From Acidobacteriota bacterium (lineage in GTDB: Bacteria; Acidobacteriota; Thermoanaerobaculia; Multivoradales; Multivoraceae), in assembly GCA_028875725.1 (NCBI GenBank), contig JAPPCR010000001.1, positions 1 to 39,019 of the forward strand: a stretch of DNA of 39,019 nucleotides, written 5' to 3'. This document shows, in pieces, positions 16,016 through 22,882 of the stretch; positions within the stretch are counted from its first letter, which is position 1; each line of letters begins with the position of its first letter. The position numbers and the translations under genes are program-made. The notes below the pieces were generated by a model. That model saw nothing but the letters and a program-made list of their open reading frames with translations. It had not been told where the DNA came from and did not search any database.

Positions 16016-16024
16016 AGCGCCGCC
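16000..16024. terminator. Hairpin across the stop codon between convergent genes
   Basis: GGCGGCGC (16000-16007) and GCGCCGCC (16017-16024) form a perfect 8-bp stem with a 9-base loop that contains the TAG stop of the START-like gene. There is no T-tract on either side, so a terminator role is weak; stems of this size are expected by chance at this GC content. Confidence 0.2.
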
Positions 16025-16035
16025 AGCGCTACAAC

Positions 16036-17337
16036 TCAGCGGTCGGCGTTCTCCGCGCCGAACACGCCGTCGAGCACAGCCCGCACCCGCGGGAGCAGGG
16101 GATACGTGTCCGGGTCCGAGTCCGCCGCGGTGTAGCCGACCCACACGGCGACGACGTCGCGCTCCGGATTGACCAGCAGCCCTTGGCCGGCCCAGCCGCC
16201 CTTGTAGATGTCGTTGTTCGTGAACACGAGGTCCCACTGGTAGACGTTGTGTCTCACGCCGGGCGGCCTGCCGCCGTAGCGGGCGTTCTCCAACAGTTCG
16301 GAGCGGCCGCCGTGGAGCAGCAGGTCGATGTGTTCCTCGGGCACGATCCGCTCCGATGAGACCTTGCCGTAGCTCGGCGTGAAGAGGAGGCCGAAACGGG
16401 CCACGTCCCGGGGCCTTGCCAGCAGGCCGCCGGAAGTCAGCGGAATGCCGTAGCGGTTCGCGTAGATCGAGGCGTCCGCCTCGGCGCCGATCCGGGTCCA
16501 CACCTCGCGGCTCAGAGCATCCTGGAACGGCATTCCGGTGACCTCCTCGACCAGCCAGCCGGCGACGAAGGTGTTCGTGCCGCTGTAGTCGAATCCCTTG
16601 CCCTGCTCGGCCCAGCGGCCCACGTTCAGCGTGGAGAGCATCGTGTAGGGGTCGTCCGGCGTCTTTTCGCTCCGCACCGCGTCGCCCAGCGAGGCCTCGA
16701 ACTGGTAGTAGCAGGTGCTTCGGTCGCTGTAGTCGCCGTCCGGACAGTCGACGCCGGAGGCCATGTCGAGCACGTTGCGGACGGTGACGCCCTCGAAGTC
16801 CGAACCCTTGAGCGCGGGCACGTAGCGTTCGACGGGCTGGGTGGCGTCGACCAGTCCGCGGTTCTCGAGGATCGCCACCAGGGTCGCCGGGAGGACCTTG
16901 GTGACCGACCACCAGATCGGTTTCTCGTGGGGCTGCATCCGCGGGTAGCGCTCGAAGACGATGTCGCCGCGGTGCAGGATGACGATGCCCATCGTCGTCG
17001 AGTGTTCACCGTGCAGGTAAGCGTCGAACGTCGTCTCGCCGGCCGGCATGTCGACCGGGTGATTGGCGATCGCGGCCAACGGCCGGACCGCCAGCTCCCT
17101 GACCGGGCCGTCGCGGTAGACGTTCACCGTCGGCACGACCTGGTGGAGGTTCCGGTTGCGCCAGGCCATCGCCTCGCCGGTCTCCGTCCACCAGACCTCG
17201 TCGGCGGGATCGGGCAAGGCGCGGTGCTGGCGGAGATTCTCCGCGACCGTCGAGGCCGGTTCGAAGTTCGGCGGCGCCTCCTGCGCGGCCGTGCAGGCTG
17301 CAAGTGCCAGTCCGAGGATGAAGGTGCTTCGTCGCAT
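16036..17337 (-). CDS. Serine hydrolase of the beta-lactamase / class C esterase family, lipoprotein
   Basis: The 433-residue protein has a short signal ending in a lipobox-like LAAC (cysteine 15), so it is probably lipid-anchored. The SxxK catalytic motif is WWSVTKVL (Ser144, Lys147). YSGTN (251-255) stands at the second active-site motif, with the Tyr kept. GGLLARPRDVARFGLLF (about 300-316) and GGWAGQGLLVNPERDVVAVWVG near the end are family blocks. Members include esterases, peptidases and beta-lactamase-like enzymes; resistance cannot be inferred from sequence. ATG 17337 has no ribosome site, but TACACT lies 6 bases upstream. An in-frame ATG at 17358 would add 7 residues before the signal. 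It follows the cytochrome gene by 26 bases on the same strand. Confidence 0.87.
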   Translation of the reverse strand: MRRSTFILGLALAACTAAQEAPPNFEPASTVAENLRQHRALPDPADEVWWTETGEAMAWRNRNLHQVVPTVNVYRDGPVRELAVRPLAAIANHPVDMPAGETTFDAYLHGEHSTTMGIVILHRGDIVFERYPRMQPHEKPIWWSVTKVLPATLVAILENRGLVDATQPVERYVPALKGSDFEGVTVRNVLDMASGVDCPDGDYSDRSTCYYQFEASLGDAVRSEKTPDDPYTMLSTLNVGRWAEQGKGFDYSGTNTFVAGWLVEEVTGMPFQDALSREVWTRIGAEADASIYANRYGIPLTSGGLLARPRDVARFGLLFTPSYGKVSSERIVPEEHIDLLLHGGRSELLENARYGGRPPGVRHNVYQWDLVFTNNDIYKGGWAGQGLLVNPERDVVAVWVGYTAADSDPDTYPLLPRVRAVLDGVFGAENADR

Positions 17338-17343
17338 GGCGGC

Positions 17344-17349
17344 AGTGTA
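17344..17349 (-). promoter_or_regulatory. Possible -10 hexamer (TACACT), leaderless arrangement
   Basis: On the minus strand TACACT ends 6 bases before ATG 17337, with no Shine-Dalgarno sequence between. This is the spacing expected if transcription starts at the A of the ATG. Confidence 0.3.
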
Positions 17350-17363
17350 AGGCGGCATCCGCT

Positions 17364-18605
17364 TCAGTCGATCGCGCCCAGGTAGTGCCAGATCGCTTCG
17401 AACTGTCGCGCCGCCTCGCCGTCGAACACATCGTAGAGCCCGGTGTAGCCGTCCTCGTCGACGAACTGGGGCATCTTCGTGCCCGGCAGGATGCGCTGGG
17501 GATCGCGGAGGAACCAGTCGAAGAACGGTCGCCGCAGGCGCCGGCGGACGAGGTCGAAGTTGATTGCCTCCTCGGCGCCCTCGCCGCCCAGCGCCGGTTC
17601 GTCGCCCAGGGCGTGGCAGGCATGGCATCCGAGGCGGTCGCCGCGGATGAGGTCGCTGCCGACCGCGGCAAGCTCGGCGTCTACGGGTTCGGGCTCGGGC
17701 GGCGACGCGGCCAGCCCGTGCTGATGGTGCAGCCCGACCGCGAAGAGGTCGGTCTCGTCGGGGGAGGCGGTCGCTCGCACTTCCGGGTGTGGGCGCGGAA
17801 GATCGGCGGGGTGGCCTGCCAGGTAGTCCGCCAGCCAGTCTCCGCGGAACTTCTCGCCGGCCCAGGTCAGGTCCGGGGGAGCGTGGGTCGGCCCGGCGTC
17901 AGGGGCCGGCGGCCCGGAGGCGGGCGCGCCGTCCCTGCTGTGACAGACGAGGCAACCGTCTCGCCGAATTCGGCGTTCCGCGTACTCGGCCGGCACGACC
18001 CGGGCGAGAGACACGGCGTCCTCGGCAACGAGATCACGCGCCGCCCGCCGGGATCGGCCGCGGTCGAGCGCCGTCGAACCAGGGTGGCGCAGCGACGCTG
18101 GGGGCACCGGCTCCTCCGGGAGATAGTCGTTGCTCCAGGCGAGACGCATCGAAGCGTCGCCGCGGGGCGGACTGCGGTAGACCAGTTCGATCGGGTTGAG
18201 ACCCTTGTTCAGCCGCAGTTCGCTGGCGGTGGAGGCCGGCGTGCCGTCGACCGGCAGAGCGTCGCGCGCGATAACGACCTGCCCACCGACGCTCAAGCGG
18301 ACGCCGCCGTTGCCGCGGACGGCGAAGCGAAAGGAGTCGTTCAGTTCGAGTTCGATCGCGCCGCGGAAGGTGGCCTCGAAGGCGCCGGGTTCCAGGAACG
18401 GGCTCGACGGTTCACCCTCGGGTACGTAGAGCGCGGCCAGCCGCGCGACGCGGGCGTCCGTCGTCTCGCTGGCGCGTGAGCGGAGAACGAGTTCCAGGCC
18501 GGGCCGGTCGAGATCGCCCGCGGCCGCCTGCGTGAGCTGTCCGGACACCGGGCCAACGCACGTCGCCGCCAGCAGGGGCAAGGCGGCGAGCCCGCGAAAG
18601 CGCAC
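17364..18605 (-). CDS. Exported two-heme cytochrome c with N-terminal beta-sandwich (PA14-like) domain
   Basis: The 413-residue protein has a signal peptide (about 1-22). Residues about 50-160 look like a PA14-like carbohydrate-binding sandwich: FEATFRGAIELELNDSFRFAVRGNGGVRLSVGGQ, then LNKGLNPIELVYRSPPRG. Two c-type heme sites follow: CLVCH (218-222) and CHACH (327-331). The second has a clear distal Met in LPGTKMPQF (Met378). In the first, the place where RMP is usual reads RPHPEVRATASPDE with no Met, so that heme may use a His or stay five-coordinate. It lies directly downstream of the DUF6797 propeller gene, only 19 bases away. In many Planctomycetes and Acidobacteriota such propellers and cytochromes are one polypeptide, so the two proteins probably work as a pair in the periplasm. 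Confidence 0.8.
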   Translation of the reverse strand: MRFRGLAALPLLAATCVGPVSGQLTQAAAGDLDRPGLELVLRSRASETTDARVARLAALYVPEGEPSSPFLEPGAFEATFRGAIELELNDSFRFAVRGNGGVRLSVGGQVVIARDALPVDGTPASTASELRLNKGLNPIELVYRSPPRGDASMRLAWSNDYLPEEPVPPASLRHPGSTALDRGRSRRAARDLVAEDAVSLARVVPAEYAERRIRRDGCLVCHSRDGAPASGPPAPDAGPTHAPPDLTWAGEKFRGDWLADYLAGHPADLPRPHPEVRATASPDETDLFAVGLHHQHGLAASPPEPEPVDAELAAVGSDLIRGDRLGCHACHALGDEPALGGEGAEEAINFDLVRRRLRRPFFDWFLRDPQRILPGTKMPQFVDEDGYTGLYDVFDGEAARQFEAIWHYLGAID

Positions 18606-18624
18606 GTTGAGTCCGGCGCCCGGT

Positions 18625-21009
18625 TCAGTCGGCGCCCGCGAGGATCTCGGCGCCGCCCCGGGGGCCCAGTTCGTGGATCGTGCCGTGGACGAACTCGCGG
18701 ATCCGGTCGCCGTCGGCGCTTAGGAGGTTCATCTCCAGGTGGTACTGCTGCACCGGCAGGATGTCCGGAATCTCGATGAAGATGGAGCGGCCGTCTCCCG
18801 AAAGAGTAGTGGACGGGATCGCGAGAACGTCTTCGCCCACTCCCTCACCCAGTACGCGGTAGTCCTCCGAGCCGTAGCTGGCCTGGCGGAGGTACCGCCA
18901 GATCCGCATCGAGTAGTTGCCCGGGTCGGCGGCGACCTCCGGGTCGAGCGCGGTGGTGAAACGGACGACGATGCCGTCGCGGGCGGTTTCGTAGGTCATG
19001 GGGATGCGCAGGGGTTCGTCCGTGCGCCGCACGCGATAGAAGCCGCCCGGCTGGGTGCGGTCGCCCGCCCAGGCGAACAGGCCGCAGACGTACAGATGAT
19101 CGTCGGCCGGGTTGAAGCGACCCCGGATCAGGCCGGTGGGCGCGGCCGTCACCGGCAGTTCGGTGACGGCAGCCTGGCGAGGCGGGCCGTCGCCCTCCGG
19201 GAAAGCGCCCCGGGCGAACGCTTGGTCGAAGAGCACCAGGAACATCTTGCCGTTCCCGTAGGAGAGGTAGATCAACGACTCGTCCAGCTCGCCCCAGCGG
19301 TCGCTCCGCACCCATACCGGCGCTGACGGGGAGCGGTCGACGTCGTGGTGGATCCAGGTCACCGGCTGCACGAAGTCGTCCGGATCGCGGTCGGGCTCGC
19401 GCCAGGCCCGCATGTAGCCGTGGAAACTGCCCGGCTCGACCCAGTTGATCCGGTTCTCCGGGATCCAGTGACCCTCCTGGTCGGTCACGATGACGCTGCC
19501 GTCCGGGTTGACCACCAGGCCGTTGGGCGCCCTGAAGCCGTTGGCGACGATCTCGGTCGAGGAGCCGTCGGCGGCGACCTTGAGGATCGTGCCGTGCTGC
19601 GGTACGCGCGCATCGAAATCGTGGCCGGCCCCTTTGGCGTAGTAGAAGTTGCCTTCCGCGTCCGCCTCCAGGCCGACGGCGAACTCGTGAAAGTGGGCCG
19701 AGGTCTGGGCGTCGTGGTTGAACGCCTCGTAGCGGTCCGCCTCGCCGTCGCCGTTCAGGTCGTGAAGGCGGGTGATCTGGTCGCGCGAGGTGACGAAGAT
19801 CTCTCCGCCCCTGGTGTTCACGCCGAGCGGCTCGTACATCCCTGTGGCGAAGCGCTTCCAGGTCACAGCGCCGATCTCTTCGCCGCCCAGCCCGTCGACG
19901 AGCCAGACATCGCCCATCCAGGTCGCGACCACGGCACGCCGGCCGCCGTCGAGGAAGTCGAAGCCGCCGAGTCGCATCCAGGAGCGGTAGGGATTGTCGA
20001 GCGGCGTGGTGATCGCCTCGAGTTCGTAGGGACCGCCTCGGCGGCCCAGCACGCGGCTCTCGGTCGTGACCGTCTCGGTCCAGTTCGCCGGACCGCCCCC
20101 GGTCAGCGCCCCGAGATCGACGGCCGGCTGTACGCCAGAGGCTCTGGCCAGGAATCCCGCGTTCGACCGGCCGCGTCGCCCGATCACGATCTTGAAGCGG
20201 ACCGGTTCATCGCCGGCCGGAACGCGCAGGCGGATGTCGTCGTCGGCGTCGTCGACCCACTGGACGGCTGACGGCGCGCCGACGAGAGCCGCAGCGATGG
20301 GTCCGCTTTGCTCGCCTCGATCCGCTGCGTTGGCTCGGGGCTTGCGAAAGCCGGCGGCTTCGCCGTCGCGCCAGGCCCGCCCGCCCTGCTGGTGCGCCAC
20401 CTGGACGACAAGGTCCGTGTCCCTGGGCCCGATGTTCAGTGTTCGGCCGAACAGCCCGCCGCCCTCCGAGGTGCCGAGTTCCAGGATCTCCGTGTCGCCC
20501 AGCCGGTAGTGCAGCACGACCTGAGAGCCATGGATGTAGTGACCGAGCCAACGGGCGACGTCGGGATCCTGCGGCCCAAAACGGCGGCCCCCGCGGCCCG
20601 TGATCCGAGTGTCCTGGAAGTCGTGGCCCGCCCTTGACCAGCCCGGCGCGTCCGGGTTCGTGAACAGCAGCTCGCCGACGATCGAAGGCTCCACCACGTG
20701 CCTGCCGTTGTAGTTGATCGAGTTCCAGTCCATGAAGCCGGGACCGGTCCAGCCCGCGGCCCAGCGCAGGGTGTCGGTGTCGAACAGCAGGAATTCGGTG
20801 CCCTTGGCCATCCCGCCCGGACCTTCGTCGACCCGGATCGCGATGCCCTTGTTCGCGTTGTTGCCCGGTTCGACGATGTAGGAGTGGACCTTGAAGCGCC
20901 CGTAGTCCATGTCGGACCAGGGGTCGCCGGTCAACTCCTGGGCGCGGGCGGCACCGGCGAGCAGGAGGACGGCCGCCACCGGCCAACTGGCAGTTTTGAG
21001 ATGTCGCAT
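18625..21009 (-). CDS. DUF6797-type secreted beta-propeller protein (glucose/sorbosone dehydrogenase-like)
   Basis: The 794-residue protein has a Sec signal (about 1-23), then WSDMDYGRFKVHSYIVEPG (31-49) and a long N-terminal domain with GTEFLLFDTDTLRWAAGWTG that I associate with DUF6797. Residues about 330-660 form a propeller with YEPLGVNTRGGEIFV, DLNGDGEADRYEAFN, FAVGLEADAEGNFYYAKG and GFRAPNGLVVNPDGSVIVTDQEG, the blade pattern of PQQ/sorbosone-dehydrogenase-like proteins. The last 120 residues look like an Ig-like domain (VVRFTTALDPEVAADPGNY). The usual C-terminal cytochrome is absent here but is encoded by the next gene. It may oxidise or bind sugars outside the cell; no reaction is established. 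ATG 21009 has no ribosome site and TACCAT 11 bases upstream. Confidence 0.8.
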   Translation of the reverse strand: MRHLKTASWPVAAVLLLAGAARAQELTGDPWSDMDYGRFKVHSYIVEPGNNANKGIAIRVDEGPGGMAKGTEFLLFDTDTLRWAAGWTGPGFMDWNSINYNGRHVVEPSIVGELLFTNPDAPGWSRAGHDFQDTRITGRGGRRFGPQDPDVARWLGHYIHGSQVVLHYRLGDTEILELGTSEGGGLFGRTLNIGPRDTDLVVQVAHQQGGRAWRDGEAAGFRKPRANAADRGEQSGPIAAALVGAPSAVQWVDDADDDIRLRVPAGDEPVRFKIVIGRRGRSNAGFLARASGVQPAVDLGALTGGGPANWTETVTTESRVLGRRGGPYELEAITTPLDNPYRSWMRLGGFDFLDGGRRAVVATWMGDVWLVDGLGGEEIGAVTWKRFATGMYEPLGVNTRGGEIFVTSRDQITRLHDLNGDGEADRYEAFNHDAQTSAHFHEFAVGLEADAEGNFYYAKGAGHDFDARVPQHGTILKVAADGSSTEIVANGFRAPNGLVVNPDGSVIVTDQEGHWIPENRINWVEPGSFHGYMRAWREPDRDPDDFVQPVTWIHHDVDRSPSAPVWVRSDRWGELDESLIYLSYGNGKMFLVLFDQAFARGAFPEGDGPPRQAAVTELPVTAAPTGLIRGRFNPADDHLYVCGLFAWAGDRTQPGGFYRVRRTDEPLRIPMTYETARDGIVVRFTTALDPEVAADPGNYSMRIWRYLRQASYGSEDYRVLGEGVGEDVLAIPSTTLSGDGRSIFIEIPDILPVQQYHLEMNLLSADGDRIREFVHGTIHELGPRGGAEILAGAD

Positions 21010-21020
21010 CAGACCGTGTG

Positions 21021-21026
21021 ATGGTA
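21021..21026 (-). promoter_or_regulatory. Possible -10 hexamer (TACCAT) for the DUF6797 gene
   Basis: On the minus strand TACCAT ends 11 bases before ATG 21009, which would give a leader of only a few bases. No ribosome site is present. Confidence 0.3.
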
Positions 21027-21057
21027 GCCGTGCGGGAGGACTGGTAAAACCCCAACG

Positions 21058-22317
21058 ATGACCCGGCCTGCCGCACTTCGTTCAGGTGTCTCGCCTCTGG
21101 CCCTCCTGGTCCTCGTTTCGTGCGCTGGACCCGGTCCGCTGCAGGTCAGCGAGAGCGGCGCGGGGGCGTACGAGCCTGCGCTCGCCGCCATGAGCGGTGG
21201 CGCCGCTGTTGCCTGGTACGACAACCGCGACGGCAACGCGGAGATCTATCTGCGGTTGGTCGGCGTGGAGCCGGGAGGGGGCGTAACCGCTTCGGGCAGA
21301 GACGGACTGTCGCCGGAGCTTCGGCTCACGCGGTCGGGAGCCGAGTCCTACGAAGTGTCGATCGATCGACTGGGCGAGGGTCTGGCGGTCGCCTGGTACG
21401 AGAAATCGGCTACCGGTGACCTGGAGGCCCGACTGGGTCTGTGGACGGCTGAGCGAGGGTTCGTCTGGGAAACACCCGTGGAAGCGCATGAAGGTTCGAG
21501 CCGCAACCCGGTGGTGGTCGCGGACGGGGAGCGGGGCCGGGTCTTCTGCGCCTGGATCGAGCGACGTGACGAGTGGGAGTCGGTCATGGCTGCCTGGTGG
21601 GGTCGGGACGGCGACATGCTCGGTGAGCCGCTGCGTCTCCGCCTGGCCGGCACGACGACCTGGAACCTGAACGCGACGCTCGCTCCCGACGGCGCCGCGG
21701 TGGTGGTCTGGGACGCGGCGGGGGGACGGCGGACGGAGGAGTTGTACATCGCGCGCGTCGACGGCGCCGGTGTGCGCAGCGTGCGGCTGACTCGGGAGGA
21801 CGGCCACGCCTCCAAGTACCCCGACATCGCCCTGGGGCCGGACCGGGCCGCCCTGACCTGGTTCGACGAGAAGAACGGCAACCGGGAGGTCTACCTGTGG
21901 ACCGGGCCCTTGGAGGGACTGTGGCGAGACGCGGAAGCGGGTGCCGGAATCGACGACGGCTCGCGACGCGTCACGGAAAGTCCGGGCGAGACGATCGGCG
22001 CCTACATTGCGTACTCAGCCGCCGGTTCGGGCGGCTTCGGCCTCGCCTGGTCGGACGAAGTGGACGGCGGCCGGCAGATCTTCTTCCTGGCCCTCGATGC
22101 GAGCGGCTCTCCGCTCGGCGAACCGCGACGGCTGTCGAGCGGAGACGGGCTCAAGTTCGTTCCGGCGATCGAGGCGCTCGGCGAAGGCTTCGCGTTGACC
22201 TGGAATGAAGTACGCCCCGGGCCGGGCGGTCTGCACGGCGGTGCCAGCCGTTCCGAAGTGTTCTTCGCCGAAGTGGGTCACGATGGACGCCCAAGTGGCA
22301 TAACCTCACGCCCCTGA
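21058..22317 (+). CDS. Lipoprotein with sialidase-like propeller repeats
   Basis: The 419-residue protein has a lipobox LVSC (Cys22). The rest is built from repeats of one type: AAVAWYDNRDGNAEIYLR (about 49-66), LAVAWYEKSATGDLEARL, VFCAWIERRDEWESVMAAW, AALTWFDEKNGNREVYLW, FGLAWSDEVDGGRQIFFL and FALTWNEVRPGPG. Each has hydrophobic-AW-acidic followed by a strand, with spacing of about 50-60 residues, which fits six blades of a sialidase/BNR-like propeller. No catalytic sialidase residues are evident. It is likely an envelope binding or scaffold protein of unknown ligand. A GGGAGGA stretch lies 17 bases before the ATG, further than usual. It diverges from the DUF6797 gene across a 48-base gap. 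Confidence 0.72.
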   Translation: MTRPAALRSGVSPLALLVLVSCAGPGPLQVSESGAGAYEPALAAMSGGAAVAWYDNRDGNAEIYLRLVGVEPGGGVTASGRDGLSPELRLTRSGAESYEVSIDRLGEGLAVAWYEKSATGDLEARLGLWTAERGFVWETPVEAHEGSSRNPVVVADGERGRVFCAWIERRDEWESVMAAWWGRDGDMLGEPLRLRLAGTTTWNLNATLAPDGAAVVVWDAAGGRRTEELYIARVDGAGVRSVRLTREDGHASKYPDIALGPDRAALTWFDEKNGNREVYLWTGPLEGLWRDAEAGAGIDDGSRRVTESPGETIGAYIAYSAAGSGGFGLAWSDEVDGGRQIFFLALDASGSPLGEPRRLSSGDGLKFVPAIEALGEGFALTWNEVRPGPGGLHGGASRSEVFFAEVGHDGRPSGITSRP

Positions 22318-22331
22318 CGAAAGGGGTTGCA

Positions 22332-22871
22332 ATGAAGAAGTCGCTTCTTTGGATCGTCGCTGCGGTAGCCGGTCTCGTGCTGCTCGGCCTTGGCTACGGC
22401 ATCGGATGGGTGACCGGCGTGACCGGCGTCGGGCGTACCGTTCCGCTGGAGGAGCTCTCGGAGCGGGAGCGGGTGTTCGCCGAGCGGATGCAGAACGTCG
22501 ACCTGGTGGGGCACTTCACGATCCAGAACATCTCCGGGCTCGAGGAGGTCGAGGGCGTCAGTCGCGACAAGAACCCGGAGCGGTACGAGATCGCGAGCGT
22601 CTCGAAGCTCGAGGGGGAGGGCGACCGCTGGCGCTTCGACGTCCGCGTCGTCTACATGACGGTGGACGTCACGCTGCCGGTGGTCGTGCCGATGGTCTGG
22701 GCCGGCGATACGCCCATGGTCAGCATTACCGACTTCGAGATCCCGGGTTTGGGCGATCAGTTCGGGGCGCGCGTCCTGTTCTACGACGAGCGCTACGCCG
22801 GGACCTGGGACCACGGGCCGTACGGGGGCCTGATGTACGGCGTGATCGAGCCGGCGGGGAGCGGCGAGTAG
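22332..22871 (+). CDS. Small membrane-anchored protein of unknown function
   Basis: The 179-residue protein starts with MKK and one hydrophobic segment (about 5-28) containing several glycines (GLGYGIGWVTG), acting as a signal or anchor. The exported part is a beta-rich domain with HFTIQNISG, YEIASVSKLEGEGDRWRFDVRVVYM and VTLPVVVPMVWAGDTPMVSITDF, ending YGVIEPAGSGE. I do not recognise a named family; the strand pattern resembles small periplasmic beta-barrel or lipocalin-like proteins. AAGGGG (22321-22326) is a good ribosome site. It starts 14 bases after the propeller lipoprotein and is probably co-transcribed. Its TAG stop lies 7 bases from the convergent carboxylase stop. Confidence 0.7.
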   Translation: MKKSLLWIVAAVAGLVLLGLGYGIGWVTGVTGVGRTVPLEELSERERVFAERMQNVDLVGHFTIQNISGLEEVEGVSRDKNPERYEIASVSKLEGEGDRWRFDVRVVYMTVDVTLPVVVPMVWAGDTPMVSITDFEIPGLGDQFGARVLFYDERYAGTWDHGPYGGLMYGVIEPAGSGE

Positions 22872-22882
22872 GCGACGCCTAC
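22868..22882. other. Palindrome holding both stop codons of a convergent gene pair
   Basis: GTAGGCG and CGCCTAC flank a single A, giving a 15-base symmetric site. The TAG of the small membrane protein (22869-22871) and the TAG of the carboxylase (22879-22881 on the minus strand) are mirror images within it. As RNA it could form only a short stem. Confidence 0.4.

Noticed and set aside
16036..17337. True beta-lactamase
   Set aside because: SxxK and Tyr motifs are shared with esterases and peptidases of the same fold; nothing here indicates antibiotic hydrolysis.
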